Of a stretch of DNA of 64,000 nt, positions 50,161-58,844 are shown one piece after another; position 1 is the stretch's first letter; each line of letters begins with the position of its first letter. Under the pieces are notes generated by a model. It made no database searches. It was not told where the DNA came from and saw nothing but the letters and a program-made list of their open reading frames with translations. The stretch covers positions 2,873,501 to 2,937,500 of the forward strand of contig BQWY01000001.1 of the NCBI GenBank assembly GCA_036984305.1, read 5' to 3'. A program made the translations under genes and the position numbers. This stretch comes from Nitrospira sp. Lineage in GTDB: Bacteria; Nitrospirota; Nitrospiria; Nitrospirales; Nitrospiraceae.

Positions 50161-51072
50161 ATGGCTGTTCTGCTCTCGGTGGCCTCCGGCAAGGGCGGTG
50201 TCGGGAAAAGCGTCGTCTCCACCAATCTGGCGCTGCTCCTGGCGAAAGCCGGCCGGCGAGTAGTGTTGGCCGATCTGGACATCGGCGGGGCAGATGCTCA
50301 CATCCTACTCGGCCAACTCAACCCACCAGCCACCCTGTCTGACTTTCTCAACAGAACCGTTGCCCGTCTCGATCAGATCGCGATTCCGATTGTGTTCCAC
50401 CCGAACCTCAGGCTGATTGCGGGAACTGGCGACACTCTGGCCACCGCGAACATGCCTTACGCGAAAAAGAAGCGGCTCATCAGGCACTTTCGGGAACTGG
50501 ACGCCGACGTCATCGTCGTGGATATCGGTGCCGGCACGAATTATCATGCGTTGGATTTCTTTCTCATGGCCGACCGACATCTTGCGGTGGCAACCCCGGA
50601 ACCGACCTCCGTGCTGGACTTGTACCGATTCATCAAACTCGCCGCCGTGCGGAGGGTCCTGGCCGCTTTTCTCGCGAGAAGCCCGATGGCGGAAGCTCTC
50701 TCCAATCGCGACTTCTCAAGTGTTGACGAAGTCATGGAGGTCGTCGGGACAGCCGACCACGCCGGCCGCGAGGACGCCGCGATCGCTTTGCAAGCGTTTC
50801 GCCCCGGCCTCATCGTCAATCGGACGACGACCCGCACCAGCGTCAACATTCATCACTTGCGTAAACTCTTGCATCAGTATGTCGGAGGTGACCTCGAACT
50901 ACTCGGCGAGATTCCGGACGATCCGTCGATGAGCCAGGCCGTCCGCAGATTCCTTCCCGTGGTCGAAGCCAACCCATCCTGTCCAGCCTCTCGAGGCCTC
51001 GAGCTGATCGCGACCCGAATCGTTCGTGTACTTGAAGAGGTCGCGGCACGCCCAGTCGTTCTCGGGTGTTAG
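50161..51072 (+). CDS. MinD/ParA-family ATPase at the end of the chemotaxis operon
   Basis: A 303-residue P-loop ATPase with the deviant Walker A ASGKGGVGKSVVSTNLALLL, the switch VLADLDIGGADAHILLG, and VIVVDIGAGTNYHALDFFLM. The middle (about 160-200, FIKLAAVRRVLAAFLARSPM) carries an insertion not seen in FlhG at 25221-26081, and the C-terminus has no clear membrane-targeting helix. Candidates are a second FlhG-like regulator or a ParC-like protein that places chemotaxis arrays at the pole; the position favours the latter. A dyad GGTACAA-11-TTGTACC lies at 50055-50079 in the 182-base gap before it. Confidence 0.8.
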   Translation: MAVLLSVASGKGGVGKSVVSTNLALLLAKAGRRVVLADLDIGGADAHILLGQLNPPATLSDFLNRTVARLDQIAIPIVFHPNLRLIAGTGDTLATANMPYAKKKRLIRHFRELDADVIVVDIGAGTNYHALDFFLMADRHLAVATPEPTSVLDLYRFIKLAAVRRVLAAFLARSPMAEALSNRDFSSVDEVMEVVGTADHAGREDAAIALQAFRPGLIVNRTTTRTSVNIHHLRKLLHQYVGGDLELLGEIPDDPSMSQAVRRFLPVVEANPSCPASRGLELIATRIVRVLEEVAARPVVLGC

Positions 51073-51131
51073 ACCTCGAGGAACCTCAGGATCAGCGATT
51101 CTACTCGCATGGATTGAACCCTGACCTGCCG

Positions 51132-51842
51132 CTATTTCTTACTGGACGGCTTGGTGGGGTTCTTCGAGGAGGGACCGAACAATTGTACGGTGAGTGTCGC
51201 GGCTTTGTCGGCCCGCACCTGCGCCAGGATGGCGCCGGCAGTCTTACTCCTGAGCGAGCGCAGGACCTTGACCGCCATATGAGAGGGCATCTTTTCAATT
51301 CGAAGCGCCGCTTCCTCCGGTGGCATGGCCTCGTAAATCTTCGTGACCGTTTCCAAAGGCGTCGACTGCTCGCCTGGGGCGGACGCTTGTTGGTTTTTGG
51401 CCTTCCCGCCTTGTGCCCGTGCCGAGGCTTGCGCCTGCTCCTGTTTCGCGTCGAATGCTTTCACGGTCGCTTCATACCGGTCGAGCAATTCTTCCAGGTC
51501 TCGCTTGACTTCCCTGAGCCGGTCCTGCTGGAGGCGTAGCGCGTCTTCCCGTTGGTCGAGATAGCGCTTTCGTTGATCCAACAGGTTGAGGATTTCCTTG
51601 GGCACATCGAGTGCCGGACCGAGCGGCATGGCTGCGTTCGATACGGGAAGCGGTGAGGCATCCGCGTGGCGTTCCTGAGCCTTACCCTCCGTGTCAGTCC
51701 GCTGGGAAGCCAAGGCATCGGTCTTGCCGCTCGCATACAACTCAGGGTCAAGACCTCCCTGGAGAATCAGAACGGACACCAGGCCGGCCGTGCTCATCCA
51801 GGTCGCGACACCCGGCCAGCCACTCGGTGCGCGCGTCATCAC
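51132..51842 (-). CDS. motE: MotE-like flagellar protein with MgtE_N-type domain
   Basis: A 236-residue protein: one N-terminal membrane helix (ATWMSTAGLVSVLILQGGL), a low-complexity linker, a long coiled coil (about 82-135; LLDQRKRYLDQREDALRLQQ), and a C-terminal MgtE_N-like domain (ETVTKIYEAMPPEEAALRIE; KMPSHMAVKVLRSLRSKTAG). This layout matches MotE-type proteins encoded after fliJ, which are periplasmic chaperone-like partners of stator proteins in some bacteria. Its ATG overlaps the fliJ stop as ATGA. No motA or motB is in the window. Confidence 0.8.
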   Translation of the reverse strand: MMTRAPSGWPGVATWMSTAGLVSVLILQGGLDPELYASGKTDALASQRTDTEGKAQERHADASPLPVSNAAMPLGPALDVPKEILNLLDQRKRYLDQREDALRLQQDRLREVKRDLEELLDRYEATVKAFDAKQEQAQASARAQGGKAKNQQASAPGEQSTPLETVTKIYEAMPPEEAALRIEKMPSHMAVKVLRSLRSKTAGAILAQVRADKAATLTVQLFGPSSKNPTKPSSKK

Positions 51843-52297
51843 CGGTTCCCCTCATCGAAGCCGTCCTTGCGGAGGGTCAGCGCCCATCGACCATTGGCAA
51901 AATCGTCCATTTCGCGCTGCTCGCGTCGCCATTGCCGAAGCTGCATGTGGCGTGCCCGACGCTGCACCAGAATCTCCATTTGTTTGCGCTCTCGAATCGC
52001 CAGCACCAGTTCGGCCTGCTTGGCGTCACGGGTGCCCTGCGCCCGAGCCAGCAGATCCTCGGCGTATGCCTGCTCCTGCGTCGCGGCTTCCCATGCATGG
52101 TACTGCCACGTCGTGTCGGATGCGGCCAATCCGGATTTCGAGCCGTTCGTGTAGCGAACGGCGGCGGTGTTCGCGCGCCGTCGACCTTCGTCATGCCGCG
52201 CGACGGCCGCCTGCAAACGGTAATCGAGCTCCGCCAATTCCAAGCGGACGAGATCTTCCACTTGTGCCCGATAGCGACAGAGGACCTCCAGCCTCAT
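51839..52297 (-). CDS. fliJ: FliJ-type export chaperone
   Basis: A 152-residue, almost fully coiled-coil protein: VLCRYRAQVEDLVRLELAEL, RLQAAVARHDEGRRR, and later LVLAIRERKQMEILVQRRAR, ending in a charged stretch. Low conservation is normal for FliJ; size, heptads and place after fliI support the call. FliJ acts as a central stalk of the FliI hexamer and escorts chaperones. Both ends overlap neighbours by ATGA. Confidence 0.85.
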   Translation of the reverse strand: MRLEVLCRYRAQVEDLVRLELAELDYRLQAAVARHDEGRRRANTAAVRYTNGSKSGLAASDTTWQYHAWEAATQEQAYAEDLLARAQGTRDAKQAELVLAIRERKQMEILVQRRARHMQLRQWRREQREMDDFANGRWALTLRKDGFDEGNR

Positions 52298-53601
52298 CGC
52301 GCTCCCTCCACCAACTTGAGGAGCGCTTCGATCGAGGCCGGAAAGCTGGCCCGTTCTTCTTTCTCCTGCTTGAGAAAGGCATGAATGTTATCGATCGCGT
52401 TCACGGCGCGGTCCAACTTTGGATTGATTCCAGGATGATACGCCCCCACGGTGATGAGATCTTCGGCCCGTTGATACGTAGCGAGCATTTCGATGACCGA
52501 TCGTGCCGCGACGTCGTGGGCGGGGGCAATGACGCTTCGCATCACACGGCTCGTGCTTTGCAGCACGTCGATGGCCGGATAGTGGTTGCGGGCCGCCAAG
52601 TCGCGGGACAGCACGATGTGTCCGTCCAGGATCGACCGTGCCGAATCCGCGATCGGATCGGCGAGATCGTCGCCTTCGACCAAAATCGTATAAATGCCGG
52701 TCAGCGTGCCTGCCCCGGCGCACGTCCCCACCCGTTCGAGCAGCCTCGGAAGTAGCGCGAACACCGACGGAGGATACCCCTTGGTGGTCGGCGGCTCGCC
52801 GATGGCCAGTCCGACCTCCCGCTGTCCCTGCGCGAAGCGCGTCAACGAATCCATCAGGAGGAGGACCTGCCGATTCTGGTCCCGAAAGTATTCGGCAATC
52901 GCCGTCGCTAAAAAGGCCCCCCGCAATCGAACGAGCGGAGGTTGATCGGACGTGGCCACGACCACCACCGTGCGCTGCAGACTGTCCGGGCGAAGATCCC
53001 GTTCCAAGAATTCCTTGACCTCGCGACCCCGTTCGCCGATCAGGGCGATGACACTGACATCGGTGACCGTGTTGCGGCTCAACATGCCGAGCAGGATACT
53101 TTTCCCAACGCCGGCTCCGGCGAAGATGCCGATCTTTTGCCCGACCCCACAGGTCAAGAGGGCGTTGATAACTCGAATCCCAACGTCCAACGGGTTCGAA
53201 ATGCGAGTTCGCTCCAACGGATTGAGCGGCGCCTGATAGAGCGGATAGGACGCGTCCGCCTCGATTGGTCCCTTGTCATCCAACGGTCGCCCGAGCCCAT
53301 CGATCACCCGCCCGAGCAGTTTCGGCCCAACCGGAGCGCAGGCGGGACGCCCCTTCATCGTCAGACGGCTTCCGGGCCCGACACCCCGCATATCGCCGAG
53401 CGGCATGAGGACGATCCGTTCCCCGCGAAATCCTACGACCTCCGCCATGAGCGGAGTGCTGCCGTCCTCCCGCGAGACCTCGCACAATTCTCCAATCGAT
53501 GTGGCCGGACCGTACCCTTCCAATACGATACCCGCCGCCTGGGCGATACGGCCGTGCACGGCGACCGGATCGAGCTGCTCCAACCACTCGAGATGCTTCA
53601 T
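52294..53601 (-). CDS. fliI: Flagellum-specific ATPase FliI
   Basis: A 435-residue ATPase related to F1-beta. Walker A reads GIFAGAGVGKSILLGMLSRN, Walker B QVLLLMDSLTRFAQGQREV, with IGERGREVKEFLERDL, PPTTKGYPPSVFALLPRLLE and the DPIADSARSILDGHIVLSRD block, all characteristic of FliI. It energises unloading of export substrates and is held by FliH. Its ATG overlaps the stop of the receiver-FliH gene. Confidence 0.97.
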   Translation of the reverse strand: MKHLEWLEQLDPVAVHGRIAQAAGIVLEGYGPATSIGELCEVSREDGSTPLMAEVVGFRGERIVLMPLGDMRGVGPGSRLTMKGRPACAPVGPKLLGRVIDGLGRPLDDKGPIEADASYPLYQAPLNPLERTRISNPLDVGIRVINALLTCGVGQKIGIFAGAGVGKSILLGMLSRNTVTDVSVIALIGERGREVKEFLERDLRPDSLQRTVVVVATSDQPPLVRLRGAFLATAIAEYFRDQNRQVLLLMDSLTRFAQGQREVGLAIGEPPTTKGYPPSVFALLPRLLERVGTCAGAGTLTGIYTILVEGDDLADPIADSARSILDGHIVLSRDLAARNHYPAIDVLQSTSRVMRSVIAPAHDVAARSVIEMLATYQRAEDLITVGAYHPGINPKLDRAVNAIDNIHAFLKQEKEERASFPASIEALLKLVEGAR

Positions 53602-54686
53602 CGGAGAGGCCTTTGTCTGAATCCTTCAGCGATGCGCGCCAGTTGGTCATCCAGTGAGGCGTCGACCAGATGCGTCGGTGTCTGCACGCGGCATCCACCC
53701 CGAGCGACAATGGGATCGCCCTCGATCTTGATGGAAGCCGGCCCCTCGAGTTCCTCGGCGAGTTGAGCCGATGCCTCCTCGACAAGCGGGAGGTCGGAGG
53801 GATGCACCAAAATTCGGACTGCCTTGCTCTCGCGAATGCGCGAGACGGCTTCTTTGACCTGCTCCACGACGAGACTCCGTTTGTCCTCCGCACAGGCATG
53901 CACGACCTTACGGGCGATCTCGAAGGCCAGCGTCACGACCTCGGCCTCAATGCGGTCCGGCAGCTCCGCACAAGCCCGGGCCAGCTGCCTGGCCGTAGTC
54001 GCGACGAGCGCCTCCTGTTGCTGGATCTGATTCATCCGTTCTTTCGCCCGGCGCTCGCCGTCGGCCAGGCCCCTTAGATAGTCCGGGGATTTTCCGCGAT
54101 CCGCTTCCCGCGTATAGTTCGGTTCTCCTACCTCCCCCTGCCCGATATGCGAGAGTTGGAACGGACTCATCCGTACGCCTCGCATCACCGCCTGTTTGAG
54201 TACCCGATTCTCCCGTCGCAGATGTTGGACTTCGAGCACTCGTCGAATGGCGAGCACCACGTCGTTCGGCTGAAACGGCTTCGTAAGCATGTCCGAGGCC
54301 CCGGTCTTCATCGCTTTGACGGCCAATTCAATCGTTCCGTGCCCGGTGATGACGATCCCGACGATACGCGGATCGTACCGTGTCGCCTGCTCGAGCACGT
54401 TGAGACCGTCCATGTCGGGCAATTGATAATCCGTCACCAATACGTGGACAGGTTCGTCGGCCACCGCCGCCAACCCCTCCTGTCCTGTCCCCACGGCGCG
54501 GGTACGGAACCCCTGCCGCACGAGCACGGTCGAGAGGAGTTCACGGATGGCGGCGTCGTCCTCGACGATCAGCACGTGAGGCGCCTCAACGTGATGCCAC
54601 TGAACGGGGTCGCTCGGTCGCATGACCGCGTCTTGCCACGGCCGGGCATCCTCCCCGTGTCGTTTGTCCGCCGCTCCGGTCGCCAT
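53598..54686 (-). CDS. fliH: CheY-like receiver fused to FliH, 362 aa
   Basis: One continuous frame starts 2 bases after the fliG stop and overlaps the fliI start. Residues 36-152 form a complete receiver: E42-D43-D44, phosphorylation site D86 (VLVTDYQLPDMDG), T114 and K136 (LTKPFQP). A short coiled coil (VLEVQHLRRENRVLK, 150-164) leads into about 40 linker residues. Residues 205-362 match FliH: an acidic/glutamine helix (ERRAKERMNQIQQQEALVAT), IEAEVVTLAFEIARKVV, IRILVHPSDL-like VRILVHPSDLP, and the end GGCRVQTPTHLVDASLDDQL. FliH binds FliI and FliN. Usual FliH proteins lack a receiver, so phosphorylation could tune export here. Confidence 0.92.
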   Translation of the reverse strand: MATGAADKRHGEDARPWQDAVMRPSDPVQWHHVEAPHVLIVEDDAAIRELLSTVLVRQGFRTRAVGTGQEGLAAVADEPVHVLVTDYQLPDMDGLNVLEQATRYDPRIVGIVITGHGTIELAVKAMKTGASDMLTKPFQPNDVVLAIRRVLEVQHLRRENRVLKQAVMRGVRMSPFQLSHIGQGEVGEPNYTREADRGKSPDYLRGLADGERRAKERMNQIQQQEALVATTARQLARACAELPDRIEAEVVTLAFEIARKVVHACAEDKRSLVVEQVKEAVSRIRESKAVRILVHPSDLPLVEEASAQLAEELEGPASIKIEGDPIVARGGCRVQTPTHLVDASLDDQLARIAEGFRQRPLR

Positions 54687-54688
54687 GA

Positions 54689-55684
54689 TCAGACCATGGC
54701 CTCCGCCCCGGCGCCGCCGATGACGATTTTGCCTTCCTCTTCCAATTTCCTGACGATCTTCAGAATGCTTTGTTGAGCTCGCTCGATGTCGGCCAACTTG
54801 GCCGGGCCGCGTGATTCCATATCTTCCTTGAGCGATTCGGCCGCACGACTCGACATGTTCCTGAAAATCTTTTCCTTGACGTTCGGACTGGCCGAGCGAA
54901 GCGCCAGCGTCAGTTCTTCCTTGTTCACTTCTTTCATGACTTCCTGAATGCCTCGATCGTCGATCTTGATCAGATCGTCGAAGACGAACATGAGCGACCG
55001 GATCGTATCCGCCAACGCGGCGTCGCGCTCCGCGAGCTTTTCCATGATGGCGGTCTCGTTGGCCTTTCCGAGCCGGGTGATGATTTCGGCGGTCACCTTG
55101 GTGCCTCCCAGTGCCATCGAACTCGGCCGGTTCCTCGATTGCAGCGCTTCTTCGAGAGCCTCACTGAGCGCTCGGATCGTGTCGGGCTCGACCTCGTCCA
55201 TCGTGGCGAGTCGAATGATCACGTCGTCTCGCAGCTTTTCCGGCAGCCCCACCAAGACCTGGCTGGATTGTTCCGCGTCCAGATGCGCCAACACGACGGC
55301 GATGGTCTGAGGATGCTCGATGCGTAACAGTTGGGTCACCGCCTTGGCGTCCATCCACTTGAGGGACTCGATACCTGGATAACTTTCGGAGATCAAAGAG
55401 GCCATGACTTGATTCGCTTTACTCTTCCCGAGGGCCTTGTCGAGGACCGATTGCACGTACTTCAAGCCTTCGACGCCGATACCCGAGTTACTGGCGCTCC
55501 GCTTGAAGTCTTGCATGACTTCGGTCTCATCCTCTTTTGAGATCGTGCTGAGCTCGGCCATCGTGGCGCCGATCTTTCGAATATCCCCTGGCGGGAGATG
55601 CTTCATGACCAACGCGGCCGCGTCTTCGCCCATGGCAAGAAGCAAGATGGCCGCTTTTTGTTCTCCGGTTAGCTTTGAAGCCAT
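54689..55684 (-). CDS. fliG: Flagellar motor switch protein FliG
   Basis: A 331-residue protein. N-terminal: LTGEQKAAILLLAMGEDAAA, LVMKHLPPGDIRKIGATMAEL. Middle: EHPQTIAVVLAHLDAEQSSQ with VLVGLPEKLRDDVIIRLAT. C-terminal: MFVFDDLIKIDDRGIQEVMK and LTLALRSASPNVKEKIFRNM with SSRAAESLKEDM, the charged face touching MotA. FliG joins FliF to the C ring. 114 bases separate it from fliF, without promoter signals that I recognise. Confidence 0.97.
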   Translation of the reverse strand: MASKLTGEQKAAILLLAMGEDAAALVMKHLPPGDIRKIGATMAELSTISKEDETEVMQDFKRSASNSGIGVEGLKYVQSVLDKALGKSKANQVMASLISESYPGIESLKWMDAKAVTQLLRIEHPQTIAVVLAHLDAEQSSQVLVGLPEKLRDDVIIRLATMDEVEPDTIRALSEALEEALQSRNRPSSMALGGTKVTAEIITRLGKANETAIMEKLAERDAALADTIRSLMFVFDDLIKIDDRGIQEVMKEVNKEELTLALRSASPNVKEKIFRNMSSRAAESLKEDMESRGPAKLADIERAQQSILKIVRKLEEEGKIVIGGAGAEAMV

Positions 55685-55798
55685 ACGCGATGATGGATGG
55701 TGCGGTTCAGGCTGCGATTGCCAGTAGTCTGCGGAGGAGCCGCGAGTCGTCTGTCTACGATCGAGACGTGCTCAGGGGCAGACCCGTACCCTTTACCC

Positions 55799-57400
55799 CT
55801 ATGCCTGGTTGTTGAGCCACTGCTTGACGACAATGGCGGTCGACTCGGGATTATTTTTAGCCATATCCAGAATCTGCGACCGCGAGGACGTTCCGCCCCC
55901 GATATCTACCTGCCCCGCTCCGCCGGCCACCGCCGGTTGCCCTTGAGCCCCGATCCCCATGACCGCCCCGCCCGGTGCCGGGTGAGGCAAGGCGCCCGGC
56001 TCGGCCGGAGCCGTGAGCACAGCGATAAGCGGACGAATGACAAAGAAGAGAATGAGCAGGAACAGAATGCCGCCGACACCGTATCGGATATATTGCGCGT
56101 ACGATGGAGGTGCCGCCGCGGCTTCCGTACCGGCGGGGTCGTCTTCCGGTCCAAAACCGAATTGCGCATTGACCACTTGTACCTCGTCGCCCCGGTCCGC
56201 CGAAAAGCCCATCGCTTTCTTGACGATCTCTTCGATCTGTTTGATCTCCTCCTGAGTTCTGGGCACGTACTTTTTCGCGGCCTCCCCCTCGGCTGGGGCT
56301 CCCCCGGCTACGGCCCCTTCGTACTTGCCATCCACGAGCACAGCCGCCGACAGGCGTTTGATGGTCCCGATCGGTTCGACGATCTTCGACACCGTGCGAC
56401 TGATTTCGTAGTTCACCGTCTCGTTCTTATTTTGGCTCGTATTCGAGCTGGTCTGCACCGGCTCGGCTTCCTTGCCTGGCGGCACATTGGAGGCCACTCC
56501 CGGGACGCCGCCCGAGACTCCGTTGGAGCCCGAGGCTTTTTCCTGACCACGTTGCTCGCTCCGCACCACTTGTCCGTTCGGATCGTAGCGCTCCTCCGTC
56601 GTTTCGACCTGACGGAAATCCAAGACGCTCGAGACGCGTACCACGGCCTTGTCGACGCCGACGATCCGCTCCAACATGGTCTGAATGCGACCCTCGATGT
56701 CCTTCTCAAGCGATCGCTGATACTCCAACTGAGAATCTGACAAACGGGCAGTTTCGTCCGGTGCCCCGCCGCCGGACAACAAGCGTCCATGGCCGTCCAC
56801 CACCGTGACGTCGTGCGCTTGCAGTCCCTCCACACTGGAGGCCACCAATCGCACGATGCCCTGCACTTGAATTTTGCTCAACGTCTGACCGGCTTTCAGC
56901 GCGAGCACGACGGATGCCCGGGCTCGATCTTGTTCCGAGCTGAAGAGACGGCGTTCCGGCAGAGACAAATGCACGCGAGCCCGCTCGACTTCCGGCAGTT
57001 GCGCAATCGTTCTCGCCAATTCACCTTGCAGCGCTCGCCGATAATTGACCTTTTGGACGAAGTCCGACACCCCCAAACTTGTCCGATCGAAGATCTCGAA
57101 TCCAAGGCCGCCGCCATGCGGAAGCCCCTGGCCTGCCAGTTGCAGTCGCAGGTCGTGGATTTGACCACTGGGAACCAGCACGGTACTGCCCCCGGACGAC
57201 AGCTCGTATGGGACTTTCATCGTCTTCAAACGGTCGACGATGGCGCTCGCGTCGTCGGCCGATAGATTCGTGAACAGCGCCTGCATATCCGGCTGTTGAG
57301 TCCACAAGGCCACCGCGGCCAAGCCCGCAACCGCCGCAGCCAAACCCACAAGCACGGCGAAACGTTGGGTCAGTGGTAAGGTGCTGAATTTGCTAACCAT
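55799..57400 (-). CDS. fliF: Flagellar MS-ring protein FliF
   Basis: A 533-residue protein with a first membrane helix (about 14-34; AVLVGLAAAVAGLAAVALWT) and a second near 430-450 (YGVGGILFLLILFFVIRPL). Between lie the YscJ-type ring domain (LFTNLSADDASAIVDRLKTM; VPYELSSGGSTVLVPSGQIH; LPEVERARVHLSLPERRLF) and the FliF C-terminal domain (NYEISRTVSKIVEPIGTIKR; SAAVLVDGKY). The C-terminus MAKNNPESTAIVVKQWLNNQ binds FliG. It is the base on which the motor is built. Confidence 0.96.
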   Translation of the reverse strand: MVSKFSTLPLTQRFAVLVGLAAAVAGLAAVALWTQQPDMQALFTNLSADDASAIVDRLKTMKVPYELSSGGSTVLVPSGQIHDLRLQLAGQGLPHGGGLGFEIFDRTSLGVSDFVQKVNYRRALQGELARTIAQLPEVERARVHLSLPERRLFSSEQDRARASVVLALKAGQTLSKIQVQGIVRLVASSVEGLQAHDVTVVDGHGRLLSGGGAPDETARLSDSQLEYQRSLEKDIEGRIQTMLERIVGVDKAVVRVSSVLDFRQVETTEERYDPNGQVVRSEQRGQEKASGSNGVSGGVPGVASNVPPGKEAEPVQTSSNTSQNKNETVNYEISRTVSKIVEPIGTIKRLSAAVLVDGKYEGAVAGGAPAEGEAAKKYVPRTQEEIKQIEEIVKKAMGFSADRGDEVQVVNAQFGFGPEDDPAGTEAAAAPPSYAQYIRYGVGGILFLLILFFVIRPLIAVLTAPAEPGALPHPAPGGAVMGIGAQGQPAVAGGAGQVDIGGGTSSRSQILDMAKNNPESTAIVVKQWLNNQA

Positions 57401-57497
57401 AAATCCTACGCGTCCCGTTCATGCCGACGGCTCCCACGGCACGACCGCTCGTCTAACCGCTTGGATATGCGCTTCGCTTGCCGACGGCGTCTCCCCA

Positions 57498-57800
57498 TCA
57501 GATTTGCATCCGTTGGATTTCCTCATACGCCGTGACGAGCTTGTTCCGAACCTGCATCATCAGTTGGAACGACACATCCGCTTTTTGGAGAGCGATCATC
57601 GCCTGATGAATGTTTTCCGTCCGTCCGGTCACAAGGGCGTCGACCGCCTGATTAGCCTCGAGTTGCGCGTCGTTGACCTGCGCGAGCGCATCTTTCAAGG
57701 AGTTGGTAAATGGCGGGCCGGCTTCGGCGGAGGTACCCGTCCGGGCGACGGCCTCCCCACCTCCGGTCGAGCCAAACGTCTTGAGTGTGACGGGATCCAT
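57498..57800 (-). CDS. fliE: Rod-MS ring junction protein FliE
   Basis: A 100-residue protein with the FliE core FTNSLKDALAQVNDAQLEAN, AVDALVTGRTENIHQAMIAL, QKADVSFQLMMQVRNKLVTA and YEEIQRMQI at the end. FliE is the first rod component and links the MS ring to FlgB. It follows flgC by 19 bases, the universal flgB-flgC-fliE order; 97 bases separate it from fliF. Confidence 0.96.
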   Translation of the reverse strand: MDPVTLKTFGSTGGGEAVARTGTSAEAGPPFTNSLKDALAQVNDAQLEANQAVDALVTGRTENIHQAMIALQKADVSFQLMMQVRNKLVTAYEEIQRMQI

Positions 57801-57819
57801 GGTTACGCCTCCACGTACG

Positions 57820-58269
57820 TTATCGTCCGATCTCCAGAGCCCGGCTCCACATCGCGCGTGTCGCGTTCACGGCCTGTACGTTCGCCTCGTAGGCTCGGGA
57901 CGCCCCGATCATGTTGACCATTTCTTCCATAACGTTGACGTTCGGCAGTCGAACGTAGCCCTTGGCGTCGGCATCCGGATGCTTCGGGTCGTAAATGGCC
58001 GGACCCGGCTTGCGATCTTCCACGACGCGGGCCACGCGCACCCCCTGCGGTTCCTCCGCTCGGTTCGCGGCCGACACTTGCCGGAGCATACGCCCAAATT
58101 TGGGATGGACCGGAGCCGCTTGAAAGACGACGTCCCGGCGACGGTACGGGCCGCCATCCGCGGTGCGGGTGGACTGGGCATTGGCCAGATTGCTGGCTAT
58201 GACGTTGAGGCGTCGGCGTTGCGCATCCAACGCGGTGACGGACGGTGCAAGGCTTTCTGAAATATCCAT
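57820..58269 (-). CDS. flgC: Proximal rod protein FlgC
   Basis: A 149-residue protein with AAAGGAG before the ATG. It shows ALDAQRRRLNVIASNLANAQ with STRTADGGPYRRRDVVFQA, the FlgC pattern, RVARVVEDRKPGPAIYDPKH and PDADAKGYVRLPNVNVMEEM ending with MVNMIGASRAYEANVQAVNA. It forms part of the proximal rod. It follows flgB after 30 bases. Confidence 0.97.
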   Translation of the reverse strand: MDISESLAPSVTALDAQRRRLNVIASNLANAQSTRTADGGPYRRRDVVFQAAPVHPKFGRMLRQVSAANRAEEPQGVRVARVVEDRKPGPAIYDPKHPDADAKGYVRLPNVNVMEEMVNMIGASRAYEANVQAVNATRAMWSRALEIGR

Positions 58270-58299
58270 AACGTGACTCCTTTCCCTGGCGTGAACCGC

Positions 58300-58707
58300 T
58301 TACCGTCCTTCACGAATAGCGGCAAGCAATTGTTTCAGTCGCGCAGCCACAATGGTCGCCGCGGTGTTGTAATGCATGGCATTATCGGACAGTTTGGCCA
58401 TTTCGAATTCAAGATTGACGGTGTTGGCATCCAGCGGAACGTCCGGTGCCGGCGTGTCGCTGACCTTTCCCGATACGCGGGCCAAGGTATCCCCTGCGAG
58501 TCCGAGATGGCGCGCATGCGTGGAGATCAGCGTGACACCGGGGCGTCCACGGTGCGCCGACGCAAGGGCGTCCTGAAAGTGCATGTCCTTCGCTCGAAAA
58601 TGGGGTGTTTCTTCGTTGGCGATATTGGAGGCAATCACTTGATGCCGCGCGCCGCGCAAGTCCATCGTACGCTCGAGCAACCGCATGGTTCGATCGAAGA
58701 TGGTCAT
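58300..58707 (-). CDS. flgB: Proximal rod protein FlgB
   Basis: The ATG at MTIFDRTMRLLERTMDLRGA has AAGGAG 7 bases upstream and gives 135 residues, the usual size. RHQVIASNIANEETPHFRAK and NTVNLEFEMAKLSDNAMHYN are the conserved FlgB blocks. It is the first gene of the basal body operon, about 27 bases from the start site predicted by the sigma-54 promoter. A longer open frame upstream crosses that promoter and is rejected. Confidence 0.96.
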   Translation of the reverse strand: MTIFDRTMRLLERTMDLRGARHQVIASNIANEETPHFRAKDMHFQDALASAHRGRPGVTLISTHARHLGLAGDTLARVSGKVSDTPAPDVPLDANTVNLEFEMAKLSDNAMHYNTAATIVAARLKQLLAAIREGR

Positions 58708-58745
58708 GGACCGCTCCTTCCACGAGTTAGTTATTCTCCTCACCA

Positions 58746-58761
58746 AGCAAAGCGCGTTCCG
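58746..58761 (-). promoter_or_regulatory. Sigma-54 promoter of the flgB operon
   Basis: The minus strand reads CGGAACGCGCTTTGCT: GG and GC at exact spacing, full TTGCT, two mismatches in the -24 box. The distance to the ATG and the paired dyads 85-115 bases upstream support it. Confidence 0.7.
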
Positions 58762-58844
58762 TCGCGACCCTCTCACCTGGGCGGTCTAACCTCGCTGGAG
58801 GCCGACCGGGCTGATCCGAGGTATCCACTCGCCGTTGCCCCGAT

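Noticed and set aside
54100-54300. Frameshift or misassembly as cause of the receiver-FliH fusion
   Set aside because: The frame is continuous, the linker has normal composition, and no stop or alternative start separates the halves; both ends fit neighbours closely. Sequence alone cannot fully exclude an error.
58300-58776. CCGATAA-like and other sigma-28 -10 matches inside genes (for example in flgB, the TPR gene and cheR)
   Set aside because: None has CAAG or TAAA at the right distance, and all lie inside coding sequence without a gene start behind them.
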